From positions 62,001-126,000 of the forward strand of contig NZ_CANLNE010000002.1 in assembly GCF_947492555.1 (NCBI RefSeq): a DNA stretch of 64,000 nt, written 5' to 3'. Of the stretch, positions 44,419 to 53,532 are shown piece by piece. Below the pieces are notes generated by a model. That model did not search any database. It was not told where the DNA came from and was given only the letters and a program-made list of their open reading frames with translations. The position numbers and the translations under genes were made by a program. The number at the start of each line of letters is the position of its first letter. The first letter of the stretch is position 1. Origin of the DNA: an uncultured Roseobacter sp. Lineage in GTDB: Bacteria > Pseudomonadota > Alphaproteobacteria > Rhodobacterales > Rhodobacteraceae.

Positions 44419-46509
44419 TCAGTATTCCTTGTTTGCAGCGATCAGTGCGCTGATTTTCCGGCGTCCGTCGTTGCCAGTATCATTGGCAACAATGCGTCCG
44501 TCCGCCATGAAAACACATCTGTCGGCCAGTCGAATGTATTCCGGATCATCCGAAACAAGCACAATGGTACGGTTCCCCTTCAGCCCGCCGAGAAACCGCG
44601 TGAGCGCGGCCTTCCGAATGTAGTCAAGGCCGGCGTTCGGGTCGTTCAAGAGGTAGACGGCTGCTGGCCGAATGAAACTGCGGGAAAGCGCAAGGCCACG
44701 TGAGGTCGCAGACGATAGAGACTTGCGGTAGGTCTCCGTCAATCGCGTGTTTAAACCATCCGGAAAGCTGTCTACCTCCTGGTCAAGTCCAAGCGCAGCA
44801 ATCATTGCTTCGATGTCTTCAAGATGTGCTGTCGGCGCGGCGAGACGGAAATTCTGAAGCAATGTTCCGTGGAAAACCTCAGGTTTCTTCTGTGCATAAC
44901 TGAAAGACTGTCTCAGATCATCGACAGGGATCTGGCGTATATCAATTCCATCGAGTTGCACCGACCCCACAACAGGTTGATGCAGTCCCATAATGGCTTC
45001 GAGCAACGTGGTTTTCCCACTGCCGTTGTTGCCGGCAATCACCACGAACTCGCGCGGCGCGATATCCAGAGACACTTGCGACAGAGCCGGGTCAGTTGCA
45101 TCAGCAAACCGATGTGTCACACCACTAAGAGTTACGCGACCTTCAAACTCCTTTTGATGCGATGATGCCGCGCCTCGAACCATTTCCTGTTGCATTGAAA
45201 GGACCCGGTCAACCTGCTGTCTGCTTTTCAAAAAGCCTAGGATTTGCGGCGCGTTGGAGTAGAGCGATTGCAGGGGCGTCAAAACCTTCCAGACAAGAGC
45301 CATGACCGCAATGAGCGCGCCAAATGACATGCTCCCGTCCATCGCCGCAAGAGTGCCCAGAACAATCGCCCCGACACCGGAAATCATCATCAAACTCTGT
45401 CCGAAAGCTTGGCACAAATGCTGAAATCTGCGCGCTTTGCGCGACGCATCGGCAGATTCTTGAGCGACGGCAGCATATCTTTTGTGCCAAAACTCTCCCA
45501 ACCCAAGGCGATAAATGTTTCGTTGTTCGTTTACAGTCTCGAAGAGGTGCTTTTGCTGTTTTGCTTTGATCGATGCGGCCTGAGCATTCAACGTTTGTTG
45601 CACCGGCAATGTCACCCAGATGGCCAGCAGGAAGACCACAATCAATGCAAGCACCAGGAATCCTACCTGAGGTGCCAGCGCAAAAATCAGCCCGAGGAAA
45701 ACCAGTATGAAAGGAAGATCCAACACCGTTGTCAGAACCTGACCAGAGAAAATGTCCCGCATACCCTCGAACTGCTTGAAACGCGCGATCTGTTGCTCCA
45801 CATCCGATTTTTGGATCTGATCGGGCGGCAAGGACATTAGCTTGCGGAAAAGGGCTAACCCCAGTCGGTGTTCGACAACCCGGCCCATGTAGGCCACCGC
45901 AGATGATCGCGCGAATCTGAAACCTGCATCCGCCGTCAGTATCAACGCGGCACCCAAAGCAAGCGAAACGACCAAATCCGTTGCTCCGGATGGGATTACC
46001 CGGTCATATATCATCATAATCAACAGCGGCGTGGCGAGCCCCATGAGGTTTGTCATGAAAGATGCCACGACCAGCCAAGGCAAAAGCCGTCGAAAACCCG
46101 CTGTGATTTTACGGAAATCCTCAAAAGTCTGTGGTTCGTCTGATGGCGCAAACCGTTCGACTTTGACGACCGTGCCGCGCTGTTTCGACGGAGCATGCCG
46201 AACCGGATCTTCCCTTTCAGCGTCAGTGACCAGCAACTCTCCATTCTCCACAGAAAGAATGGCCGTTACTCTCCCCGAGCTTTCAACGAAAAGCGCCGGG
46301 CAATCGGTTTCAGCTACTTCGTTTTGCCGTGCCTGGGCCACGGACACAGGGATATCGAGGTTCCTCAGTGTGAGTATCAGATCGTCTGCTGACATCTGAT
46401 CTGCAAGATGCGGTGCTGCTTCGGTCAAGTTTCGGTGGCTACTGTGCCAACCGGCTGCCATCATCAGTTTTTGCAAGAGTCCCAGACCGGGATGAATGAC
46501 CGTATCCAT
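44419..46509 (-). CDS. Type I secretion ABC exporter with degenerate ATPase motifs (A)
   Basis: 696 residues from ATG 46509, overlapping the upstream stop as TGATG. Order: C39-like domain without an obvious catalytic Cys (about 40-100), six transmembrane helices (about 160-400), ATPase domain. Walker A is intact (GNNGSGKTT) and the Q-loop present. But the signature is LSSATSRG instead of LSGGQ, Walker B is VYLLNDPNAGLD (Asp to Asn, Glu to Asp), and the switch His is replaced in VLVSDDPEY. Likely half of a heterodimer with the adjacent exporter. Confidence 0.85.
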   Translation of the reverse strand: MDTVIHPGLGLLQKLMMAAGWHSSHRNLTEAAPHLADQMSADDLILTLRNLDIPVSVAQARQNEVAETDCPALFVESSGRVTAILSVENGELLVTDAEREDPVRHAPSKQRGTVVKVERFAPSDEPQTFEDFRKITAGFRRLLPWLVVASFMTNLMGLATPLLIMMIYDRVIPSGATDLVVSLALGAALILTADAGFRFARSSAVAYMGRVVEHRLGLALFRKLMSLPPDQIQKSDVEQQIARFKQFEGMRDIFSGQVLTTVLDLPFILVFLGLIFALAPQVGFLVLALIVVFLLAIWVTLPVQQTLNAQAASIKAKQQKHLFETVNEQRNIYRLGLGEFWHKRYAAVAQESADASRKARRFQHLCQAFGQSLMMISGVGAIVLGTLAAMDGSMSFGALIAVMALVWKVLTPLQSLYSNAPQILGFLKSRQQVDRVLSMQQEMVRGAASSHQKEFEGRVTLSGVTHRFADATDPALSQVSLDIAPREFVVIAGNNGSGKTTLLEAIMGLHQPVVGSVQLDGIDIRQIPVDDLRQSFSYAQKKPEVFHGTLLQNFRLAAPTAHLEDIEAMIAALGLDQEVDSFPDGLNTRLTETYRKSLSSATSRGLALSRSFIRPAAVYLLNDPNAGLDYIRKAALTRFLGGLKGNRTIVLVSDDPEYIRLADRCVFMADGRIVANDTGNDGRRKISALIAANKEY

Positions 46510-48197
46510 CACGCGCTCCTTTTCGCCAGCCCTGCGGCGGTCGTCGCATCGTCAACAGCATCATTGTCCCAGAGCAACAAACTGTCCGTCGTGCTGTCGA
46601 CCAGCATGATCGTCTGATCTGCAAGGGAAAGCAGTTGCTGCCGCGGGGTCGCCATCACAAGAGTTGTCTTGCCCTTGATAGCCTTCAAGTAGTGCGCAAC
46701 GCGCGTCACAGCGCGTTCATCCATCGCTGACGTAGCATCATTAATCAACAGAATACGTGGCTCAAGAGCGAGTGCCCGGACCAAGGCGATGGTCTGCAAA
46801 AGAGCCAAATTGGACGCAACCGGTCCCACCTGACCCATGGGAGTGCTGTAGCCCATGGGCAGGTGGTGCACTTTCTTCTCCAAGCCCAACTCGGCAGAGA
46901 TGGCGAGACTGCGTGCAATTGCCTCTCCTTCTCCAAAACAGGAGGTGTTTTCCAAGAGAGTCCCGGAAAAGATCGCGGGTGTCTGATCCACATAGACGAT
47001 ACCACCATGGCCACGCGTGGCTGAAAACGCGTCAACGGTCTTTCCGTCGATGTGGATTTGGCCACACTTTGGTATCTGTTCGCCAAGGATAAGACGCATG
47101 AAGGTCGCCTGGCCCGAACCGGCCTCTCCCACAACGCTCAATGCCTCACCTGCTTTCAAACTCAGTGTGACGTCAGAGAAGACCAGATTTTCCTGGCCTT
47201 CGCGACCTGCTGAAACATTTTCAAAGCTCAGGTGGCCTTCGAGACCCGGCACAAAACCAGTTGCAGCACGGCGCTGTTGCAGCGCCGAAATTTCATTGAC
47301 CTTCGATTGTGCCGCCTCAATGCTTTCAGTCTGAGCCCAGTGGCCAAGCATTTTGAGCAATGGCTGAACCGTTCGTCCATTCAGCAACATGCATGCAGCC
47401 AACTCGGCTATCCCGATTTGTCCGATGATAACCAAATATCCACCCAAAAGCCCCATCGCGGCCACGGCCGCCTGTGAGAAGAGCGCTCCGAAAGACTGTG
47501 AAAAGCCCGAGACCTGGATCAGGTTTTGGCTGATGTCGACCGATTGCTTTTGCAAAAGCTCGTAGCGACGCAACAATTGCGGCTCCATCGTATCCGACTT
47601 GACCGTCAAGATTTGCGACAGGCATTCGATCAGGAACGAATAACGCCTTCCATCCAACACTTTACGCTTTTCAAAGATTGGCCCTTGCGCATGCTGTAGG
47701 GCAGTTTTGAAGAGATAAAGCAGAACCAAACTGGCAAGCGGCACGAGCACAAGCCAGCCGCCAATCAAGCCAATCATTACGATGAAAATCGCCGTGAACG
47801 GCACATCAATCGAAAACAGGCGGCCTTGACCGCTGTAGTAATCCCGCAACTGGGCCAAGGCATTCAGGCGTTCAAGATGCACACCGGTGGACGATGCTTC
47901 ATAAGCGATGGGCTCCGCATTCAAAGACCGATCCATGAAATGATCGCCCAGCACGAGTTCAAATCGCTCACCCTGATACCCCATGACCACGATGCGCGCC
48001 CATTTCAGAAGAAAATCCAGAACAGTTGTCACGCAGAGGCCAACGAAGAGCAGCGTCAATGTTGCATGGGATTCATACGGAATAACGCGATCAAAGACTT
48101 GCAAGACAACCAGTGGCAATGCCAAGGCAAGCATGTTTATCGCAAGCGAAGACACGATAACCGACGCCCCGATGCGCGGCGGCGTTACTTTCTTCAT
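46509..48197 (-). CDS. Type I secretion ABC exporter with degenerate ATPase motifs (B)
   Basis: 562 residues from ATG 48197; a GTG at 48221 is an alternative. Six transmembrane helices (about 15-310) and an ATPase domain. Walker A is GEAGSGQATF, with Gln in place of the invariant Lys. The signature region reads VGPVASNLALLQ, with no LSGGQ. Walker B is ILLINDATSAMD (same Asn-Asp change as the partner), and the switch His is Thr (VMATPRQ). No C39-like domain. First gene of the exporter-exporter-adaptor transcript. Confidence 0.83.
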   Translation of the reverse strand: MKKVTPPRIGASVIVSSLAINMLALALPLVVLQVFDRVIPYESHATLTLLFVGLCVTTVLDFLLKWARIVVMGYQGERFELVLGDHFMDRSLNAEPIAYEASSTGVHLERLNALAQLRDYYSGQGRLFSIDVPFTAIFIVMIGLIGGWLVLVPLASLVLLYLFKTALQHAQGPIFEKRKVLDGRRYSFLIECLSQILTVKSDTMEPQLLRRYELLQKQSVDISQNLIQVSGFSQSFGALFSQAAVAAMGLLGGYLVIIGQIGIAELAACMLLNGRTVQPLLKMLGHWAQTESIEAAQSKVNEISALQQRRAATGFVPGLEGHLSFENVSAGREGQENLVFSDVTLSLKAGEALSVVGEAGSGQATFMRLILGEQIPKCGQIHIDGKTVDAFSATRGHGGIVYVDQTPAIFSGTLLENTSCFGEGEAIARSLAISAELGLEKKVHHLPMGYSTPMGQVGPVASNLALLQTIALVRALALEPRILLINDATSAMDERAVTRVAHYLKAIKGKTTLVMATPRQQLLSLADQTIMLVDSTTDSLLLWDNDAVDDATTAAGLAKRSA

Positions 48198-48401
48198 TGG
48201 TCGTTCCGTCTTTGACCGCACAGTGGATCAAACTCCCATGGTCAGCGCGGTCTACCGTTTGCCGTCATTTGGTTAGCAAAGCGTTCATCCTGATATCTGG
48301 ATGAGATCAATTGTAGTAAAATCGAATGTTTAAAGCCTGATTTGTAAATGACCTCTTAAGGCTAATGCATGCTGATGCTCGCGCGGTATCAGGAGTTAGT
48401 G
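48198..48401. promoter_or_regulatory. Divergent promoter region of the secretion locus
   Basis: About 200 bp between the exporter transcript and the PA14 protein gene, AT-rich near 48300-48360. It must hold both promoters; no operator could be defined. AGGAG at 48391-48395 is the ribosome site for the PA14 gene. Confidence 0.4.
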
Positions 48402-51266
48402 ATGGCTGAAAGCAATCAGGTTGATGTAAGCGACGCGTTTATCACCGAGGGTGAAGAAACAAGTTCGATCAAGGAAAAAGTGGCTGTTCAGTCGCTGCGC
48501 GGAGATGTGACGCAAGAAGATGCATCGCGCAGCAACTTGCACTACGGCAACAACGATAGCCCGGAGGCGAATGGTACAGAGCATTCCGCGGTCCATAAGT
48601 CTGACGGGACTGAACCGGCACCCTTGGCTGGCAACGAACGCACCCCAGTGGCCGAGGCCTCTGATGTGGAAGTCGATGACGCAGCGCATGACGGCCAGAC
48701 ATTTGCCAATCCAATCACGGCAAACACCCGTCAAGTGGAAGACGTGCAACCGGAGGCGCCACAGCCTGAAACGTCAACGTTCAGGACACCGCAGGAAAGT
48801 GCAGCTGCGGGGACTTTGACCTCCGAGCCCGGGAACGAAAGCACCGCGACAAATGCAACGGCGACACCGCCGGTGTCTCAACCCGCGACAGCAGCATATG
48901 ATGCTGACGGTCCAACGCCTGACGATGACGCGCCCACACCGAATGCGGCACCAACGCAAATCTCCCTCAGCATGGCCGAATTGGTCGAAAACGACGAAGG
49001 TGCTGTGGTGGGTCAGCTGTCTGTTGTCGATCCGAACGCCAGTGACCAACATACTTTTTTGATTTCAGACGATCGGTTTGAAATCGTCGAGGGACGGATC
49101 AGGCTGAAGCCAGGTGTTTCGCTCGATCACGAGCAACAGGCTTCTCTGCAGTTTGACGTCACAGCCACCGACGCGGATGGCGCAAGCTTCACTGAAACAT
49201 TCGAGATTTTCGTCGCTGATGTGAACGAAGCGCCCACAAGTGTTTCCATCGACCAAAGCCTGATTGCGACGAACCAACCAGGCGCTGGTGTCGGCCTGAT
49301 ATCCGTGATCGATCCTGACGAGGAGGGTACTTACGAATTCACCCTGTCTGACAACAGGTTCGAGGTGGCGCAGGGGCAGCTGAAACTACGGGATGACGTT
49401 TCTTTGGACACCGGCAGTCTGGGAAACCTGGCAATTGACGTCACAGTTACCGATCAGGGCGGCGAAACGATTACTCAGACCTTTGAAATCGGCGTGGTAG
49501 AGCCTGCGAGCATCACAATGACCTCCGGGTTTCAGGCCAGTTACTACGACGTGGATCACCGCCTCTCCGAGCTTGATCAGATCGACTGGTCCGGCGACGC
49601 CACACACGAAGAAGTGGTTGGCGAAATCAACTACACCAACAGCCGTAATTCTTTCTGGGACGGTGGTTCAAAGGACACTTTCGGCGCGAAGATTACCGGC
49701 AATATTGAAGTGGAGGAAGGCGGTTCGTTCGACTTCTTCCTCGGCGGTGACGACGGTGTCGTTTTGCTGATCAACGGTGAAGAAGTCATCGATAACGACG
49801 GGCTGCATAGTTACCGCACACGAAGCGGGGAGATTGAACTGGAGCCCGGAACACACAGCATTGAAGTACGGTACTTTGAGAACTACGGCCACGCGGGACT
49901 GAAACTGGAATGGGAAGGCCCCGGCACAGATGGACGCGAGTTGGTAACCGCCCCAGGTCTTGACGATCTGCAAACCGTGAATGGCATGCCCATCGCTCTT
50001 GAAATCGACGTGGCGACCCCGGAAACAGCGGCGGCCGACCAAGTATCTCATCACGTGGAGGGCCTGCCTCCGGGGGCGATACTCGAAGCTGGCAACACGA
50101 GCATCGAGGCAGATGCCGATGGCACCGCTGATATCTCAGGCTTGGACCTATCGTTGCTGACCGTGACGACACCAATCGATTTTACCGGGCAAGTCTCCGC
50201 ACAGATCGTGACAACGACACAAATCGGTAACGAGGGCGAAGTATCAGTTGCCAGTGATCTTAGCTTTACGGTCAATCAGGCAGATATCACCCCGCCCTCT
50301 GCCCAGCTGGAAACCGGTTTCAGGGCCAGCTACTTCGACGTGGATCACAGGTTGTCAAAGCTGGATCAGATCGACTGGTCCAGTGAAGCTACGCACGAAG
50401 AGGTTGTGGGTGACATCAATTACACCGACAGCAGCGAGTCGTTCTGGCAGGGCGGTTCGAAAGACACCTTTGGTGTGCAAATCACTGGCAGCATCGAAGT
50501 GGAGGAAGGTGGTTCGTTCGACTTCTTCCTCGGCGGCGACGACGGAGCCATCCTGCTGATCAACGGCGAAGAAGTCATCGATAACGACGGGCTGCATGGT
50601 TACCGGACGCGCACGGGTGAAGTGGAACTGGAGCCCGGCACGCATGAGATTGAAGTGCGATACTTCGAGAATTATGGCCACGCGGGGCTGAAACTGGAAT
50701 GGGAAGGCCCCGGCACCGAAGGTCGAGAATTGGTGACGGCGAATGACGAATTGGCAGTACCACAGAACGGCATGTTGGATCTTGGCATAAACGATGCATC
50801 GCTGTCTGATGCGGCGACGGTGACGATATCTGGGCTTCCGGCGGACACAATCCTGATCAGTGATAACAATGTCGCTGTTGCAGACGGCGGCGAAATTGAT
50901 CTTTCGGGCTGGGACCTGTCCCTTCTCGAAATGGCGCCACCCCCTGATTTCCAAGGCGTAATTTCCGGAGAAATCACCACAACGGACACTGCGTTCAATG
51001 GCCAGCAAATGACTGGAAACGACACTTTTTCAATCGAGGTCGGGGACGTTGAAAACCAGCAAGACCAAAACGCAAATGCTGGGGCATCCGATGAGTGGGC
51101 GTCATACGAAAATGACGGTTCCTCGCCCTCTTGGACCGATGCTGCCAATGATGACGATAATGCCGAAGAACAAGGTGATGACCCGATGTCAGAGGAGGTT
51201 ATCGACAACCAGGGGGCAGAGCAGGGCCCGGAAATGAACGAAACTTACGAGCGACAGGACTGGTAA
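48402..51266 (+). CDS. PA14- and cadherin-like-domain protein, probable type I secretion cargo
   Basis: 954 residues from ATG 48402 (AGGAG 7 nt upstream). No signal peptide. Residues 1-180 are acidic, Thr/Ala/Pro-rich and probably disordered. Two cadherin-like domains (about 183-281 and 282-378, with VNEAPTSVSI at the junction) precede a PA14 domain (375-517), a linker domain, a second nearly identical PA14 (638-780), another linker, and an acidic tail ending NETYERQDW. PA14 domains usually bind carbohydrate. Lack of a Sec signal, acidic composition and the adjacent exporter fit type I export. There are no RTX nonapeptides. Confidence 0.8.
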   Translation: MAESNQVDVSDAFITEGEETSSIKEKVAVQSLRGDVTQEDASRSNLHYGNNDSPEANGTEHSAVHKSDGTEPAPLAGNERTPVAEASDVEVDDAAHDGQTFANPITANTRQVEDVQPEAPQPETSTFRTPQESAAAGTLTSEPGNESTATNATATPPVSQPATAAYDADGPTPDDDAPTPNAAPTQISLSMAELVENDEGAVVGQLSVVDPNASDQHTFLISDDRFEIVEGRIRLKPGVSLDHEQQASLQFDVTATDADGASFTETFEIFVADVNEAPTSVSIDQSLIATNQPGAGVGLISVIDPDEEGTYEFTLSDNRFEVAQGQLKLRDDVSLDTGSLGNLAIDVTVTDQGGETITQTFEIGVVEPASITMTSGFQASYYDVDHRLSELDQIDWSGDATHEEVVGEINYTNSRNSFWDGGSKDTFGAKITGNIEVEEGGSFDFFLGGDDGVVLLINGEEVIDNDGLHSYRTRSGEIELEPGTHSIEVRYFENYGHAGLKLEWEGPGTDGRELVTAPGLDDLQTVNGMPIALEIDVATPETAAADQVSHHVEGLPPGAILEAGNTSIEADADGTADISGLDLSLLTVTTPIDFTGQVSAQIVTTTQIGNEGEVSVASDLSFTVNQADITPPSAQLETGFRASYFDVDHRLSKLDQIDWSSEATHEEVVGDINYTDSSESFWQGGSKDTFGVQITGSIEVEEGGSFDFFLGGDDGAILLINGEEVIDNDGLHGYRTRTGEVELEPGTHEIEVRYFENYGHAGLKLEWEGPGTEGRELVTANDELAVPQNGMLDLGINDASLSDAATVTISGLPADTILISDNNVAVADGGEIDLSGWDLSLLEMAPPPDFQGVISGEITTTDTAFNGQQMTGNDTFSIEVGDVENQQDQNANAGASDEWASYENDGSSPSWTDAANDDDNAEEQGDDPMSEEVIDNQGAEQGPEMNETYERQDW
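49524..49952 (+). repeat. PA14-coding repeat, copy 1
   Basis: 429-bp unit encoding a PA14 domain, beginning at SGFQASYYDVDHRLS and ending GRELVTA. The second copy at 50313-50741 is exactly the same length and highly similar at DNA and protein level, indicating recent duplication or gene conversion. Confidence 0.85.
50313..50741 (+). repeat. PA14-coding repeat, copy 2
   Basis: 429-bp second copy of the PA14 unit, beginning TGFRASYFDVDHRLS and ending GRELVTA. Long stretches such as the FDFFLGGDDG region and the GHAGLKLEWEGPGT region are identical in protein to copy 1. Confidence 0.85.
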
Positions 51267-51537
51267 CCAAAAAGCTTGAGATGGGTGCAGGCGTGATCAG
51301 GCATCCGCCCGCTCCAATGGGTCATAAACACAAGGCGTCGCCAAAAGCATAGTCTGGCACTGTGACCGCGCAGGTAACCTGCTTCAGCTGAGGATCTCTT
51401 GCGACTGCGTGACTTGCGTCAAGATGCATGTGAAATCGCGCAGCAAAAGTCCTCGTATGGATCGGATTTGCCGATTGGGCGAGGCTGGTTCCAGCGACTG
51501 CAAGTTGACCGTTACACAGGCCTGGTTTGCAAGGATA
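51267..51537. other. Intergenic stretch between PA14 gene and DUF2478 gene
   Basis: About 270 bp between convergent genes. No credible gene; only short overlapping frames are open. No clear terminator hairpin found. Confidence 0.3.
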
Positions 51538-52077
51538 TCAACATGCAGCATCCGCCCGAGCGGCCTTGTCAAAGGAAATAGATGCACGCTCCAGCCACTG
51601 GATAAGGACGCGGATATCAGGCTCCAACTCCTCACCAAGACCCCCGGTGAAGTCCAGAAAAGCGCTCTTGTTCAACGCGTTAAGCCCGACAACCACGGGA
51701 ATGCCCAAGGACAGGGCGTCGGCGATCACATCCCGGAACCCGCGCCCGTCCGCTTCGTGCTTGCCAAACTTGTTGACGATCAGACAATCGGTTTCAGGGC
51801 GTATCGATCTGCGCACCAATCCAACAGCGGTTTCAAGGGCATCAGGATCCAACCGACACCCTTTCGCCTCCGGTCCAAGGCTCTGAGATATTCTGATCAC
51901 CGGGCCATCTGGCAGAACCCGCACATCCATATCGCAGGGTCCAGCATCGGGGCATTCCGTGTTGATCTGAACCGTTCCGGCGGATTTCAGACCGCGGACG
52001 CCCAACTCCTGGGCAAATCTGCACAGCAGCAAATCTGTATCACCCCGCGCCGGCGCCATAGTGTATGCAATCTTCAT
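51538..52077 (-). CDS. DUF2478 family protein, last gene of the nar operon
   Basis: 179 residues. The pattern GDTDLLLCRFAQELG, CDMDVRVLPDG, LIVNKFGKHEADGRGFRD and GIPVVVGLN fits DUF2478, a P-loop-like family often found with molybdenum or tungsten cofactor genes. It follows moeA after 12 bp. A role in cofactor or molybdate handling for nitrate reductase is inferred from the neighbours. Confidence 0.75.
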   Translation of the reverse strand: MKIAYTMAPARGDTDLLLCRFAQELGVRGLKSAGTVQINTECPDAGPCDMDVRVLPDGPVIRISQSLGPEAKGCRLDPDALETAVGLVRRSIRPETDCLIVNKFGKHEADGRGFRDVIADALSLGIPVVVGLNALNKSAFLDFTGGLGEELEPDIRVLIQWLERASISFDKAARADAAC

Positions 52078-52089
52078 CTTGAAAATCCT

Positions 52090-53370
52090 TCAAATGGACT
52101 GAAGGGGGTGAAATTCCACCAAGGCACCTTCCGGCAGTATGTCAGTTTCGGACGATAGAAAGATGAGCCCATCGGCGTCCGGTAATGCGCCGACCCGGCC
52201 AGAGTAGCTCGCATCCTCAAACTCGACGATTTCTCTTCCCAATGCGTCCATCCCGACGATCCGAGCCGGACGGAGCTCGCACCGTCCGGGGGTGTGCTTG
52301 ATCGGTCTACTGGTGACCACATGTCGGCGCGTGGATTCCCCTTCATCTTGACCTGCCAGCGCAAAAAAGAGTGAGGGACCGAAGAGCGACCAAGTGACAA
52401 ATGCAGACAGCGGATTTCCTGGCAGCCCCAGCCAATGCGCGCGGGACAGTCGTCCGAAAGAAACCGGCTTGCCGGGCTTGATTGCAACCCCGCTGAAGGC
52501 AATGCGCGCACCCAGATCTGCAAGAGCCGGTTTCACATGATCTTCTTCACCGACCGATACGCCCCCGGTCGTGACAATCAGATCAACCTTTCCGTCGAGC
52601 GCTTTGATCTGCTCACGCAAGGAACCCCTGCTGTCACCCGCAATTTCGGTACTGCGCAGAGCAATTCCGATGGCCCCCATCGCGGCGGACAACATGGGGG
52701 TATTCACATCCCGGATCCCCGCTTTCCCACGCGCCTCACCAACCTGACGTACCTCGTCACCCGTCACAATCAGCGCTGCCGTGATGATACGGCGCACCCG
52801 AACGGTCCCGTGCCCGGCGGCAGCGCAGGCGGCAATATCGCGGGACGACAGCCTGCGCCCAGCGGGAACAACCGTCTTGCCTGCTACCATGTCCTCGCCG
52901 GCAAACCGGATATTTGTGCGTGGCTCAACCGCTTGTGTCAGAACAATGGTCTGACCGGTTCTGTCCACCGCCTCCTGCATCACCACGGCATCAGCACCCT
53001 CGGGAACCGGCGCGCCCGTGAACACCTGAAACGCGCAGGCCTGGGGCAAACGCTCGTCGCACGGCTGCCCGGCAGTAATCCGATCTCGGATCGACAGCTC
53101 CCAAGGGCCAGCGCCGCGCAAATCCGCCGTACATATCGCGTACCCATCCATTGCGGCATCGTCGAAGGCCGGAACCTGACCGCGCGATCTGACTGAGGAC
53201 GCTAAAACACGGCCCCTGGCCAGGGCCAAAGGCAGATCTTCCGTCTCCCGGACCGGAACCGTGTTCTGCACGATACGCAGTAGCGCGTCGTCTATGGAAA
53301 TGAGCCCCTTGGTGCCCTGCATATGTCCGCAGCCACACCCAACGCTTCTGATCTTTTCGATGACTGCCAT
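52090..53370 (-). CDS. moeA: MoeA-like molybdopterin molybdotransferase
   Basis: 426 residues from ATG 53370 (GGAG 8 nt upstream). MoeA core: PAFDDAAMDGYAIC (about 82-95), TGAPVPEGADAVVMQE, DLIVTTGGVSVGEEDHVK, and LPGNPLSAFVTW. It inserts molybdate into adenylated molybdopterin. Before the core is a short Cys-rich segment, GCGCGH at residues 11-16, unusual for MoeA. Located in the nar operon, so it looks like a copy dedicated to supplying Moco to NarG. Confidence 0.88.
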   Translation of the reverse strand: MAVIEKIRSVGCGCGHMQGTKGLISIDDALLRIVQNTVPVRETEDLPLALARGRVLASSVRSRGQVPAFDDAAMDGYAICTADLRGAGPWELSIRDRITAGQPCDERLPQACAFQVFTGAPVPEGADAVVMQEAVDRTGQTIVLTQAVEPRTNIRFAGEDMVAGKTVVPAGRRLSSRDIAACAAAGHGTVRVRRIITAALIVTGDEVRQVGEARGKAGIRDVNTPMLSAAMGAIGIALRSTEIAGDSRGSLREQIKALDGKVDLIVTTGGVSVGEEDHVKPALADLGARIAFSGVAIKPGKPVSFGRLSRAHWLGLPGNPLSAFVTWSLFGPSLFFALAGQDEGESTRRHVVTSRPIKHTPGRCELRPARIVGMDALGREIVEFEDASYSGRVGALPDADGLIFLSSETDILPEGALVEFHPLQSI

Positions 53371-53502
53371 GATCTCGTCTCCATCCCGCATCTTTCCGCG
53401 CCATTGCAAGGAGAGCGTCCTTTGGTACTTCGCGCTCCAGTAAAATGGGCATGTTCTTCGGCACAAAACGCCGTTGTGGCGTTGTGTTTTTGTGTTTCTA
53501 TA

Positions 53503-53532
53503 GACATCGGGCGCTCAAGCGCGCCCGATGTC
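53503..53532. other. Hairpin spanning the stop codon of the parvulin gene
   Basis: Perfect 12-bp arms GACATCGGGCGC (53503-53514) and GCGCCCGATGTC (53521-53532). The six-base loop holds the TGA of the isomerase gene. A-rich rather than T-rich sequence follows on the minus strand, so it is not a classical terminator. A second, weaker stem (AACGCC/GGCGTT, 53467-53483) lies just beyond. It could set the level of moeA message. Confidence 0.5.

Noticed and set aside
53371-53514. FNR-type site upstream of moeA
   Set aside because: No TTGAT-N4-ATCAA match; moeA is probably read from the nar promoter outside the window.
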